Shown here one piece after another: positions 1-5,726 of a stretch of DNA of 8,718 nt; position 1 is the first letter of the stretch; the number at the start of each line of letters is the position of its first letter. A program made the translations under genes and the position numbers. Location: the NCBI GenBank assembly GCA_013139755.1, contig WTAG01000536.1, forward strand, positions 1 through 8,718, read 5' to 3'. The notes under the pieces are model-generated. The model made no database searches and was not told the DNA's origin. It was given only the letters and a program-made list of their open reading frames with translations. Source of the DNA: Methylomarinum sp. Its GTDB lineage: Bacteria > Pseudomonadota > Gammaproteobacteria > Methylococcales > Methylomonadaceae.

Positions 1-197
1 TAGCCGGCAAATGCGGCCGCTAACCCGAGTCGTGATACAGCGATAGCTGCATTAGCGGCAGGCCCACCGCCACAACCAATCAGGTTGTTTGCAAAAATCT
101 TTTCATCAGTCTCAGGATGTTTCTCTACCGAGAAAACCTGGTCATAACAGGCATGCCCCACACATAGTACGTCTGTTTCAATTGAATATTTAGCCAT
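1..197 (-). CDS. PfkB-family carbohydrate kinase, N-terminal part (cut by window edge)
   Basis: This is the first 65 codons of a ribokinase/PfkB-fold kinase; the rest lies beyond base 1. It starts at an ATG (195-197) with a beta strand reading [14 protein letters not shown], the usual opening of the family. The glycine-rich signature [11 protein letters not shown] follows at residues 42-52, then [13 protein letters not shown]; this is PfkB signature 1, which contacts the sugar. The family transfers phosphate from ATP to a sugar or nucleoside in the cytoplasm. The GGGPAA version is reminiscent of the sulfofructose kinase YihV subgroup, but the substrate cannot be told from this fragment. The start lies 3 nt after the methyltransferase stop and has no properly spaced Shine-Dalgarno, so translation is probably coupled. 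The family call is secure; the substrate is unknown. Confidence 0.9.
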   Translation of the reverse strand, partial: MAKYSIETDVLCVGHACYDQVFSVEKHPETDEKIFANNLIGCGGGPAANAAIAVSRLGLAAAFAG

Positions 198-200
198 GCC

Positions 201-959
201 TTATAAAATCAGATGTTTTTTGGCAGTAACCAATGCATTAACTTCTAGTCGATTAGATAATGTTATGTCTTTAAACCCAATATGTTCCAGTTGTTGTAAA
301 GCTTTGCTTTCTCTCATTACATGATTTTCAGATTCATCGCTAAATAAATGAATAATCCAGTGTTCTAATACATCCAGTTTGTTGAGCTTGGTTAACACTT
401 TAAAGTACCCGGCAATCTCTTGCTGAATGGTTTGTGTATGCTTTGATATATCGTCTAGACCATATCTGTCGCCATTAACAAATTGACCGCCACTTTTTAA
501 TACCCGATAAATTTCCCTGAGCAGATCTTCTCTATACGAGGCTTCAAAATTATGTAAAGTATAAGCAGAGGCAACTATATCGACACTATTAGCCGCCATC
601 GCTTTAAGTGCAGTTAAAACATCATCAGCTAAAAAGCTTAACCTGCCCTCTTCTACCCATTGTTTTAAGCTGGACTTTGCTTGATTCTGCATGGTTGGTG
701 CATTATCAATACTTAGGATAGATACCTTATCATTTGCCAGCAGCATGGAAAGTGTTGTTATCCCAGTTCCTCCGCCCAGTTCAACAACAGTTACAAGTGC
801 ACTATCTTTTGCTGGATGATGATGCTTAACTACCTCACCAACCAAGCTACTCATTTCCGTAGCTAATGGGCAGATAAGTTTTAACATGTCGTATTCCTGG
901 CCTATAACCCCCGAAAACATGTCGATAAACTGTGCTTTATCTTTTTGTTTTTTGCTCAT
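201..959 (-). CDS. Class I SAM-dependent methyltransferase, CmoA/UbiE-like layout, substrate unknown
   Basis: This 252-residue protein has a complete Rossmann methyltransferase core. Motif I is VVELGGGTG (residues 58-66). The acidic ribose-binding residue is D85 in SIDNAPTM. ADD at 111-113 is the likely adenine contact, DIVASAYTLHNF (127-138) is the motif IV region, and IYRVLKSGGQFV (150-161) is the usual post-core strand and turn. The helical N-terminus (AQFIDMFSGVIGQEYDML), the IDNxPxM string and the C-terminal HIGF segment recall CmoA and related small-molecule or tRNA-cofactor methyltransferases. It is too divergent to call cmoA, and a quinone or other small-molecule substrate is equally possible. 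Its start overlaps the end of the DUF1244 gene by 23 nt, and the PfkB kinase follows after 3 nt, so the three are very likely co-transcribed. The start codon is ATG with a weak ribosome site. Confidence 0.85.
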   Translation of the reverse strand: MSKKQKDKAQFIDMFSGVIGQEYDMLKLICPLATEMSSLVGEVVKHHHPAKDSALVTVVELGGGTGITTLSMLLANDKVSILSIDNAPTMQNQAKSSLKQWVEEGRLSFLADDVLTALKAMAANSVDIVASAYTLHNFEASYREDLLREIYRVLKSGGQFVNGDRYGLDDISKHTQTIQQEIAGYFKVLTKLNKLDVLEHWIIHLFSDESENHVMRESKALQQLEHIGFKDITLSNRLEVNALVTAKKHLIL

Positions 960-1230
960 ATGCTGCTAATTGTTCTGCTGTTGCTTCTAATTGATACTTA
1001 TCTTTCCATTCACTGTAAGGCATACCATAGACTTGCTCTCTGGCATCTTCATAATCAAGTGTAACATTTTGTTCTATAGCTGAAGCTGCTAACCATTTTG
1101 CTAAACAGTTTCTACAGAACCCTGCTTGAATCATTAAATCTATGTTTTGTACTTCAGTATGATTTTGCAAATGAGACAATAAGCGCCGGAAAGCGGCCGC
1201 TTCAAGCTCAGTTTTAGTTGACTTATCCAT
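937..1230 (-). CDS. DUF1244 family protein (SMc04008-like)
   Basis: This is a 97-residue soluble, mostly helical protein of a family whose function is not established. The diagnostic core is MIQAGFCRNCLAKWLAAS at residues 33-50, followed by Tyr-Gly-Met-Pro-Tyr-x-x-Trp near residues 68-75. The CRNC pair (C39, C42) could bind metal or be redox active, but no further Cys or His pair completes a classic zinc site. The start was chosen at ATG 1228-1230 because a strong GGAGGT lies 4 nt upstream. An in-frame TTG four codons earlier overlaps that ribosome site and is unlikely to be used. It is the first gene of the unit running into the methyltransferase and sugar kinase, under the putative promoter at 1252-1260. 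Family assignment is confident; function is unknown. Confidence 0.88.
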   Translation of the reverse strand: MDKSTKTELEAAAFRRLLSHLQNHTEVQNIDLMIQAGFCRNCLAKWLAASAIEQNVTLDYEDAREQVYGMPYSEWKDKYQLEATAEQLAAYEQKTKR

Positions 1231-1234
1231 CAAT

Positions 1235-1240
1235 ACCTCC
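1235..1240 (-). promoter_or_regulatory. Strong Shine-Dalgarno of the DUF1244 gene
   Basis: GGAGGT on the minus strand, 4 nt before ATG 1230. It is the best ribosome site I found in the window. It fixes the DUF1244 start at 1230 rather than the upstream TTG. Confidence 0.85.
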
Positions 1241-1251
1241 AAAATTTAAAC

Positions 1252-1260
1252 ATTCTAGCA
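1252..1260 (-). promoter_or_regulatory. Putative extended -10 promoter for the DUF1244-methyltransferase-kinase unit
   Basis: The minus strand reads TGCTAGAAT, a match to the sigma-70 extended -10 form TGnTAnAAT. No good -35 hexamer lies 16-18 nt upstream, which is typical of extended -10 promoters. Transcription would begin near 1244-1246, leaving a leader of about 15 nt that just holds the GGAGGT. Assigned by motif alone. Confidence 0.5.
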
Positions 1261-1280
1261 GAAACCCTTGGTAACTCATG

Positions 1281-1286
1281 TATAAT
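1281..1286 (+). promoter_or_regulatory. Possible -10 hexamer for the plus-strand gene set
   Basis: A perfect TATAAT preceded directly by TG, about 33 nt before the ATG at 1319. No recognisable -35 hexamer is present at 16-18 nt, so this rests on the -10 alone. It would drive the small gene at 1319 and perhaps yciB and the genes after it, since I see no terminator between them. Confidence 0.35.
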
Positions 1287-1318
1287 TCAAAAATCATCCA
1301 TTTTAATTAGTTAAAAAC

Positions 1319-1624
1319 ATGGAAATCCATAGCTCATCACTTGCTTTTATACCCGCTGGATATAAGGGAAACAATAAAAATAATGAAAGTAGTGCGTTAC
1401 CAAAAGAAAAAGAAATATTAGTTGCCCCACAAAAAACGAGCCGGGTAGATAATAATTTCAAATCCGAGGATGTTAAGCTACTGTCGGATAATATAGAAAA
1501 ACAAGAAAAAAACTCAACAAACACCCTCACAGCTCGCGCACTTAATGCTTATATACAAGAAAACACACAACCTTTAAAAGATCAGCGCACTAATTTAGTC
1601 TCTGGAATTGATTTTTTTGCCTAA
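1319..1624 (+). CDS. Small hypothetical protein, hydrophilic, conserved-looking C-terminus
   Basis: I do not recognise this 101-residue protein. It is charged and probably largely disordered: a short hydrophobic N-terminus (HSSSLAFIPAGY), then a Lys, Asn and Glu-rich middle (about residues 20-68), then a more ordered end (LTARALNAYIQENTQPL, then a segment ending SGIDFFA). There is no signal peptide or membrane helix. The C-terminal pattern, an ALNAY helix followed by LVSGIDFFA at the very end, resembles small uncharacterised proteins I recall from other Gammaproteobacteria, where a terminal GID/GVD-x-[FY]-A motif recurs; this is recollection, not a search. The ATG has no clear Shine-Dalgarno but lies about 25 nt after the start site expected from the TATAAT at 1281. 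yciB follows 41 nt downstream. An antisense open frame over 1303-1530 is less protein-like, so I prefer the plus strand. Confidence 0.6.
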   Translation: MEIHSSSLAFIPAGYKGNNKNNESSALPKEKEILVAPQKTSRVDNNFKSEDVKLLSDNIEKQEKNSTNTLTARALNAYIQENTQPLKDQRTNLVSGIDFFA

Positions 1625-1665
1625 ACAACAATTAAAACCTGTTATCACCCTGAATAAAAACCTTC

Positions 1666-2202
1666 ATGAAACAATTATTAGAATTCATCCCTGTCATTTT
1701 ATTTTTTATTGCTTATAAGTTTTATGATATTTATGTAGCTACTGCAGTTGTTATCGTAGCAACAGTTATACAAGTCAGCATTACCTGGTTTAAACATAAA
1801 AAAGTGGAAACCATGCAATGGATTACATTGGGACTTATTTTAGTGATGGGTGGTGCGACACTCTATTTACAAGATGAGCAGTTTATTAAATGGAAGCTCA
1901 CTATTATTGAATGGTTATTTGGCTTTGCATTTCTTGGTAGTCATTTCTTTGCCAAAAAGACTTTTGTCGAGCGAATGATGGGATCAAGCCTGGAATTACC
2001 CGCCAAAATATGGAAAAGACTAAACCTAATGTGGGCCAGCTTTTTTATCAGTGTGGGTTGTATCAATATTTATGTTATGCAAAATTACAACACAGATGAC
2101 TGGGTCACCTTTAAAACATTTGGTGTACCAGCTCTTATGATGATTTTTATTGTTTTTCAACTGATTTTTATTTATAAATATATCCCCGAAAAAGAGGAAT
2201 AA
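1666..2202 (+). CDS. yciB: Septation protein A / inner-membrane protein YciB
   Basis: This 178-residue polytopic inner-membrane protein has the family's usual length. The opening [18 protein letters not shown] followed by Asp-Ile-Tyr is the hallmark of YciB/IspZ. Hydrophobic segments lie at about residues 5-18, 22-41, 52-68, 77-94, 121-139 and 150-171. The conserved stretches [15 protein letters not shown], [11 protein letters not shown] and LPxKIWKRLN are all visible. In E. coli YciB links envelope synthesis and cell division, interacting with elongation and division proteins, and the Shigella homologue affects septation. The ATG at 1666 fits the family start although no strong Shine-Dalgarno precedes it. 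yciI begins 5 nt after the stop, so the two genes are co-transcribed. Confidence 0.95.
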   Translation: MKQLLEFIPVILFFIAYKFYDIYVATAVVIVATVIQVSITWFKHKKVETMQWITLGLILVMGGATLYLQDEQFIKWKLTIIEWLFGFAFLGSHFFAKKTFVERMMGSSLELPAKIWKRLNLMWASFFISVGCINIYVMQNYNTDDWVTFKTFGVPALMMIFIVFQLIFIYKYIPEKEE

Positions 2203-2207
2203 ATATA

Positions 2208-2510
2208 GTGTTATATGCCATTCTTAGTGAGGATGTTGTAGACAGTCTTGAAAAAAGAAAGTCTGCACGCCCCGCACATTTAAAACGATTAGAGGATCTG
2301 CAAAATACAGGTCGGTTAATCATTGCAGGCCCCCACCCTGCTATTGATAGCAATACCCCTGGTGAAGCTGGTTTTACTGGTAGTTTAGTCATTGCTGAAT
2401 TTGCCACGCTTCAAGATGCTAAAAAATGGGCTGATGTTGACCCTTATGTTGAAGCCGGCGTTTATGCAAATGTTTCAGTTAAACCTTTTAAACAAGTATT
2501 TCCCCAATGA
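2208..2510 (+). CDS. yciI: YciI family protein
   Basis: This 100-residue protein has the dimeric alpha/beta (ferredoxin-like) YciI fold. It follows the family pattern throughout: [17 protein letters not shown], then [12 protein letters not shown] with the conserved His24, [25 protein letters not shown], and a C-terminal [17 protein letters not shown]. Structural work on a Haemophilus homologue suggested an Asp-His pair in a pocket and hence an enzyme, but no reaction is agreed. The start is GTG (2208-2210), with GAGGA about 9 nt upstream inside the end of yciB. The stop overlaps the bolA start (ATGA, 2507-2510), so translation is coupled. The yciB-yciI pairing occurs in other Gammaproteobacteria. 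Confidence 0.93.
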   Translation: MLYAILSEDVVDSLEKRKSARPAHLKRLEDLQNTGRLIIAGPHPAIDSNTPGEAGFTGSLVIAEFATLQDAKKWADVDPYVEAGVYANVSVKPFKQVFPQ

Positions 2511-2779
2511 CAGCAACAACAGATCTTATCAAACAGAAATTAAATGAAGCCATTAAGCCAGAAATAATAGAGCTTATTGATGACAGTGCCGCACACGCAG
2601 GTCATGCTGGTGCAAAAGGTGGTGCCGGTCATTATAATGTAACAATCGTAGCCGAAGTATTTGAAGGTAAAACGTTAGTACAAAGACATCAGTTGGTTTA
2701 TCAAGCACTTGCTGATCAAATGAAAAATGAAATCCATGCATTGGGTATTAATGCATTATCTCCCTCTGAAAACGTATAA
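2507..2779 (+). CDS. bolA: BolA family protein
   Basis: This 90-residue protein of the BolA/IbaG class has the conserved elements in order: a KLNEAIKP helix, [11 protein letters not shown] (25-35), the glycine-rich [30 protein letters not shown] with Arg60-His61, and the C-terminal [12 protein letters not shown]. BolA proteins partner with monothiol glutaredoxins and take part in Fe-S handling and stress or cell-shape responses; some also bind DNA. The conserved His61 and the other histidines are the expected metal or cluster ligands. Position next to a septation protein and a periplasmic chaperone suits a growth or stress role. The ATG overlaps the yciI stop by 4 nt. Whether it is BolA itself or a paralogue cannot be decided here. 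Confidence 0.93.
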   Translation: MTATTDLIKQKLNEAIKPEIIELIDDSAAHAGHAGAKGGAGHYNVTIVAEVFEGKTLVQRHQLVYQALADQMKNEIHALGINALSPSENV

Positions 2780-2782
2780 GGA
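2777..2782 (+). promoter_or_regulatory. Ribosome binding site of the parvulin lipoprotein gene
   Basis: TAAGGA overlaps the bolA stop codon and lies 10 nt before ATG 2793. Together with the lipoprotein signal peptide that begins there, it favours 2793 over an in-frame ATG at 2727 inside bolA. Confidence 0.6.
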
Positions 2783-2792
2783 ACTGAAGAAA

Positions 2793-3788
2793 ATGAATAA
2801 AAAACTTATTCCGCTTATTTTAGCGAGTACTTCATTGTTAACAGCATGTGATGAAGCTAAAATTAGTGCTCCGGCTACTGCATCAATATCAAAAGAAGAT
2901 GCCATTGCTGTTGTTAACGGGAAATATATTAGTAAAGCATCATTAGCCGCACTGGAAAGCGAATTAGCTCAACGCAGCCAAGGCCAGGCTTTCCCTAAGG
3001 AAAAATTACTTGAAGAGTTGATTCAAAGAGAATTATTAATTCAAGATGCAACTCAAAAAAAGCTTGACCAGTCAGCTGAATTTACAGAGCGCCTTGCAAC
3101 AATTAAAAAATCTTTATTATCACAAGCTGCTATCCAGAACTTCTTAAAATCCAGCCCAGTAACTGATGCTGAATTAGATGCTGAATATAACAAAACTGTT
3201 GCAGGTTCTGGTACTGAATATAAAGCACGTCACATTTTAGTTAAATCTGAAGATGAAGCCAAACAACTCATTAAAGAACTTGATGGTGGTGCTGATTTTG
3301 TTGAATTGGCAAAAACCAAATCAACAGGCCCTTCTGGTCCACAAGGTGGTGATTTAGGTTGGTTTGCAGAGGGGCAAATGGTTGTACCCTTTTCTGAAGC
3401 AGTTATAGCGTTAGAAGATAATAAATACACCACGGAAGCTGTTAAAACACAATTTGGCTGGCATGTGATTTTAAGGGAAGGCTCAAGAGCACAAACACCA
3501 CCACCATTTGAGTCTGTAAAAGAACAAATTCGTCCTATGTTGCAACGTCAAAAAATGCAAGATTTTATGACTAATTTACGCAAACAAGCAACTGTTGAAG
3601 TTTTGTTAAAAGCACCAACTAAAGCTGTTGAAACCGCGGTGGAAGTTGTTGAAGAAGTGAAGCCTGAAGCTACTAAAACTGTTGAAGAGGCGACAAAAGA
3701 AGCTGCTCAAGTAGTTGAAACCGCTGTAGAAACAACAGAAAAAGCTGTCGAATCAGTTGAAAAATCAGCAGATACAATTGCTAAATAA
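2793..3788 (+). CDS. Parvulin-type peptidyl-prolyl cis-trans isomerase lipoprotein
   Basis: This 331-residue periplasmic folding factor begins with a lipoprotein signal peptide: MNKK, a hydrophobic stretch, and lipobox LLTAC with Cys19 as the lipidated residue. The ATG at 2793 was chosen because it starts this signal; an in-frame ATG at 2727 would bury it. Residues 33-130 resemble the SurA/PrsA-like N-terminal chaperone domain (AVVNGKYISKASL, then LLEELIQRELLIQDA). The parvulin domain follows at about 142-233, with ARHILVKSEDEA, GGDLGWFAEGQMVVPFSEA and TQFGWHVILREG, all diagnostic. A PPPFESVKEQIRPML helix closes the fold. From about 277 to the end is a repetitive helical Val, Glu, Ala, Thr and Lys tail not typical of the family. 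Asp20 and Glu21 after the lipid Cys match the E. coli inner-membrane retention signal. Last gene of the plus-strand cluster. Confidence 0.92.
   Translation: MNKKLIPLILASTSLLTACDEAKISAPATASISKEDAIAVVNGKYISKASLAALESELAQRSQGQAFPKEKLLEELIQRELLIQDATQKKLDQSAEFTERLATIKKSLLSQAAIQNFLKSSPVTDAELDAEYNKTVAGSGTEYKARHILVKSEDEAKQLIKELDGGADFVELAKTKSTGPSGPQGGDLGWFAEGQMVVPFSEAVIALEDNKYTTEAVKTQFGWHVILREGSRAQTPPPFESVKEQIRPMLQRQKMQDFMTNLRKQATVEVLLKAPTKAVETAVEVVEEVKPEATKTVEEATKEAAQVVETAVETTEKAVESVEKSADTIAK
3621..3785 (+). repeat. Low-complexity Val/Glu/Ala/Thr/Lys tail of the parvulin lipoprotein
   Basis: Codes residues 277-331. Irregular short units recur (KAVETAVEVVEE, QVVETAVETTE, KAVESVEK), with valines and alanines spaced 3-4 residues apart as in an amphipathic or coiled-coil helix. 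There is one Pro, no Cys and no aromatic residue. The DNA units GTTGAAACCGC followed by GGTGGAA or TGTAGAA are near-identical copies, so slippage or short duplications probably built it. Confidence 0.7.
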
Positions 3789-3802
3789 CATATCAACTAT
3801 TT

Positions 3803-3833
3803 AAGGAATCCCTGATTAAGTCAGGGATTCCTT
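3803..3833 (+). terminator. Perfect 13-bp hairpin between convergent genes, probable bidirectional terminator
   Basis: AAGGAATCCCTGA, loop TTAAG, then the exact complement TCAGGGATTCCTT. It lies 15 nt after the parvulin stop and about 95 nt beyond the rluB stop on the other strand. No uninterrupted T run follows directly: a T7 run comes 12 nt later (3846-3852) on the plus strand, and the minus side has only a short AT-rich stretch. The position between converging genes supports termination in both directions, but the U tract is imperfect. Confidence 0.65.
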
Positions 3834-3928
3834 GTCTCTCGTTGGTTTTTTTGTATCTGGATTTAATCAAAATTTCGGGTTAGCTTGCTTTTTTACCCAA
3901 CAAACTACCCCGTTCTTGACTTGTAAAA

Positions 3929-4789
3929 CTATCGCCTATCTCTCTTTAAAGCAGGCTTAAGGGTTTTCTCGGATTTCAACCCGACAAACTCCATCAGTAT
4001 TTCTAATTCTTTATTATTAAGCTCGTAAGTGTCGTTAGCTCTTACATTAGTTGGTAAAATTGCAGGTCCATATCTCACACGCATCAGGCGACTTACTGTA
4101 ACACCTTGTGATTCCCATAACCTTCTAACCAGACGGTTCCGACCTTCCTTTACCACCACATGAAACCATTTATTAGCCCCTTCACCAGAAAAGAATTTTA
4201 AATCATCAAAATGGGCTTTACCATCTTCCAGTTCAACACCGGCTTTTAATTGAGTAATCATTTCATCAGGCACTTCACCTAAAATTCGAACAGCATATTC
4301 TCTGTCAACTTCTCGTGACGGATGCATTAATCGGTTGGCTAATTCACCGTTGTTGGTTAGTAATAATAACCCTGAGGTATTAATATCCAGTCTACCAACA
4401 GATATCCAACGGCCAATGTCTAATTTAGGCAATTTAGAAAACACAACCGGACGACCCTGAGGGTCCCTACGAGTAACAACCTCACCTGTCGGTTTGTTAT
4501 AAATCAATACGCGTGTAGGCTGTTCACCATACTTTTCCCAGTTTACCACTCGACCATTAATTTGCACTTGATCACCCAGTTTAAGGTGCTGTCCAGGAGT
4601 TACTTTTACACCATTAACACTTAAACGCCCTTCATCTATCAATCGCTCAATTTCTCTTCTAGACCCTATGCCTCCACGTGCCAAAACCTTTTGGATACGT
4701 TCACCTTTTTCAGCGGGGCTATCCTCAGGCAATTGACTTTTCTTAATGTCGGGTTTCTGAGATGGGCTCGATGGTTTGCTTTTTTTCAC
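3929..4789 (-). CDS. rluB: 23S rRNA pseudouridine synthase RluB
   Basis: This enzyme isomerises a uridine of 23S rRNA to pseudouridine (U2605 in E. coli). An S4 RNA-binding domain comes first, from GERIQKVLARGGIGSRREIE through the VNGVKVTPG loop, after a basic, probably disordered tail. The RsuA/RluB catalytic domain follows, with NKPTGEVVTRRDPQGRPVVF and SVGRLDINTSGLLLLTNNG, where the Asp of GRLD is the catalytic nucleophile. REVDREYAVRI, KEGRNRLVRRLWES and SRLMRVRYG complete the RluB pattern. I chose GTG 4787-4789 (286 residues), preceded by GAAGAG, overlapping scpB by 47 nt; a TTG at 4804 preceded by AAAGAG is also open and would give 291 residues. It is the last gene of the minus-strand array, as in other Gammaproteobacteria where rluB follows scpB. 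Confidence 0.95.
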   Translation of the reverse strand: MKKSKPSSPSQKPDIKKSQLPEDSPAEKGERIQKVLARGGIGSRREIERLIDEGRLSVNGVKVTPGQHLKLGDQVQINGRVVNWEKYGEQPTRVLIYNKPTGEVVTRRDPQGRPVVFSKLPKLDIGRWISVGRLDINTSGLLLLTNNGELANRLMHPSREVDREYAVRILGEVPDEMITQLKAGVELEDGKAHFDDLKFFSGEGANKWFHVVVKEGRNRLVRRLWESQGVTVSRLMRVRYGPAILPTNVRANDTYELNNKELEILMEFVGLKSEKTLKPALKRDRR

Positions 4790-5726
4790 TGGTTTGCTCT
4801 TCAATTGTGTTCTCTTTGCTATGCTTCCGTGCAGTTTTTGGTAATGTATCTGTTGATTCAGCAGAAAAATTAATATCTTTAATTTCTTCTAATGTAGGCA
4901 ACTGATCTAATGATGATAAATTAAAATAATCAAGAAATTGCTTAGTTGTCCCATATAAAGCAGGACGACCAGGCACTTCTTTATGCGCTATAACCCGAAT
5001 CCACTCTCTTTCTAAAAGCGTTCGGATAATATGTGAGCTTACGCTGACCCCCCTGATATCTTCAATATCACCGCGAGTGACAGGTTGTCGGTAAGCAATA
5101 ATCGACATTGTTTCTAATAGCGCCCTGGAATAACGCGGTGGTTTTTCTTCAAATAAACGCGAAACCCAATAGGAAAAACCATCTCGTACCTGAAACCGGT
5201 ATCCACTTGCTAAGCGCTGTAAACCAACTGGTCTGGGTGCATAGTCTTCTATAATCGAATCTATTGCAGTTTGTATGTCCTGTAGCTCAGGTCTTTCAAG
5301 TTCAGGGTAGATTGCTTGAACCTGTTTTATGGTCATAGGCTTATCGGCTGCGAATAAAACAGCCTCAACGATTTGTTTAGTGTCCATATTTAATTCTATT
5401 GGATCCCGAGTTCCATACTCTGTATTTTGATTAGCTTCTAGCGCTAATTTTTGCTTTAGCTCTGCAATCAATCCTGGTTTTAGTTCTGCTTCCAGTTTTT
5501 TTCTTAGCTCAGCTTCTATCTTTGGTTTTAGTTCTACTTCTAATCTTTTGACTAAATCCCGCTCATTTTTTGTTTTTAATTCTACTTCTTGCTGCTTTTG
5601 ATGTTTTGTTAATGTTTCTATATTAACAACAGTTTCTTTCGTCTTTTTTGGCTTTATTCTTTTTGCTTTAGGTTTGACTATTTCTGCATCAATTACTGGT
5701 TTTTGCTCTAACTCGTAATTCGGCAA
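4743..5726 (-). CDS. scpB: Segregation and condensation protein B, with repeat-bearing N-terminal extension
   Basis: ScpB binds ScpA and SMC in the condensin-like complex that organises and segregates the chromosome. The conserved core starts at ATG 5385-5387 (MDTKQIVEAVLFAADKPM) and holds two winged-helix domains: RLASGYRFQVRDGF, LLETMSIIAYRQPVTRGDIE, IRGVSVSSHIIRTLLERE and VPGRPALYGTT are all family signatures. A charged, probably disordered tail overlaps the rluB start. From 5387 that is 214 residues, near the family norm. The frame, however, stays open upstream through about 300 nt of Lys/Glu-rich, repeat-containing sequence after the scpA stop, with no in-frame ATG. I list TTG 5724-5726 (327 residues, 38-nt overlap with scpA, no Shine-Dalgarno) as a compromise. 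Alternatives are GTG 5889-5891, 203 nt inside scpA, or ATG 5387. Identity is certain; the start is not. Confidence 0.9.
   Translation of the reverse strand: MPNYELEQKPVIDAEIVKPKAKRIKPKKTKETVVNIETLTKHQKQQEVELKTKNERDLVKRLEVELKPKIEAELRKKLEAELKPGLIAELKQKLALEANQNTEYGTRDPIELNMDTKQIVEAVLFAADKPMTIKQVQAIYPELERPELQDIQTAIDSIIEDYAPRPVGLQRLASGYRFQVRDGFSYWVSRLFEEKPPRYSRALLETMSIIAYRQPVTRGDIEDIRGVSVSSHIIRTLLEREWIRVIAHKEVPGRPALYGTTKQFLDYFNLSSLDQLPTLEEIKDINFSAESTDTLPKTARKHSKENTIEEQTSEKKQTIEPISETRH
5448..5591 (-). repeat. Three tandem 48-nt (16-residue) repeats in the scpB N-terminal extension
   Basis: The translation reads QEVELKTKNERDLVKR, then LEVELKPKIEAELRKK, then LEAELKPGLIAELKQK: three 16-residue units, each made of two 8-residue halves with consensus L-E-x-E-L-K-x-K. 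At DNA level units two and three share GAAGTAGAACTAAAACCA versus GAAGCAGAACTAAAACCA, one change in 18, while other positions differ. The pattern predicts a highly charged single or coiled helix. Confidence 0.85.

Noticed and set aside
13..1200. Two GCGGCCGC octamers (13-20 and 1193-1200) as a possible repeat or cloning junction.
   Set aside because: Each lies within uninterrupted coding sequence (Ala-Ala codons) with no flanking similarity; chance.
1303..1530. Minus-strand open frame of 75 codons opposite the small plus-strand gene.
   Set aside because: Ser/Leu/Phe-rich translation with no family resemblance, antisense to a better candidate, and no ribosome site I could see.
2168..2407. Minus-strand open frame opposite yciI.
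   Set aside because: Shadow of the confidently identified yciI; low-quality composition.
3230..3433. Minus-strand open frame opposite the parvulin domain.
   Set aside because: Shadow of a strongly conserved domain on the plus strand.
3879..3900. Hairpin GGGT...ACCC near the rluB 3' end.
   Set aside because: Only four base pairs with a long loop; not a supportable terminator.
5688..5697. RF2-like +1 frameshift at the scpA TGA (AAT TGA T).
   Set aside because: The +1 frame does continue into scpB, but there is no slippery CTT-type codon and no upstream Shine-Dalgarno-like stimulator, so I keep it only as one option for the missing scpB start.
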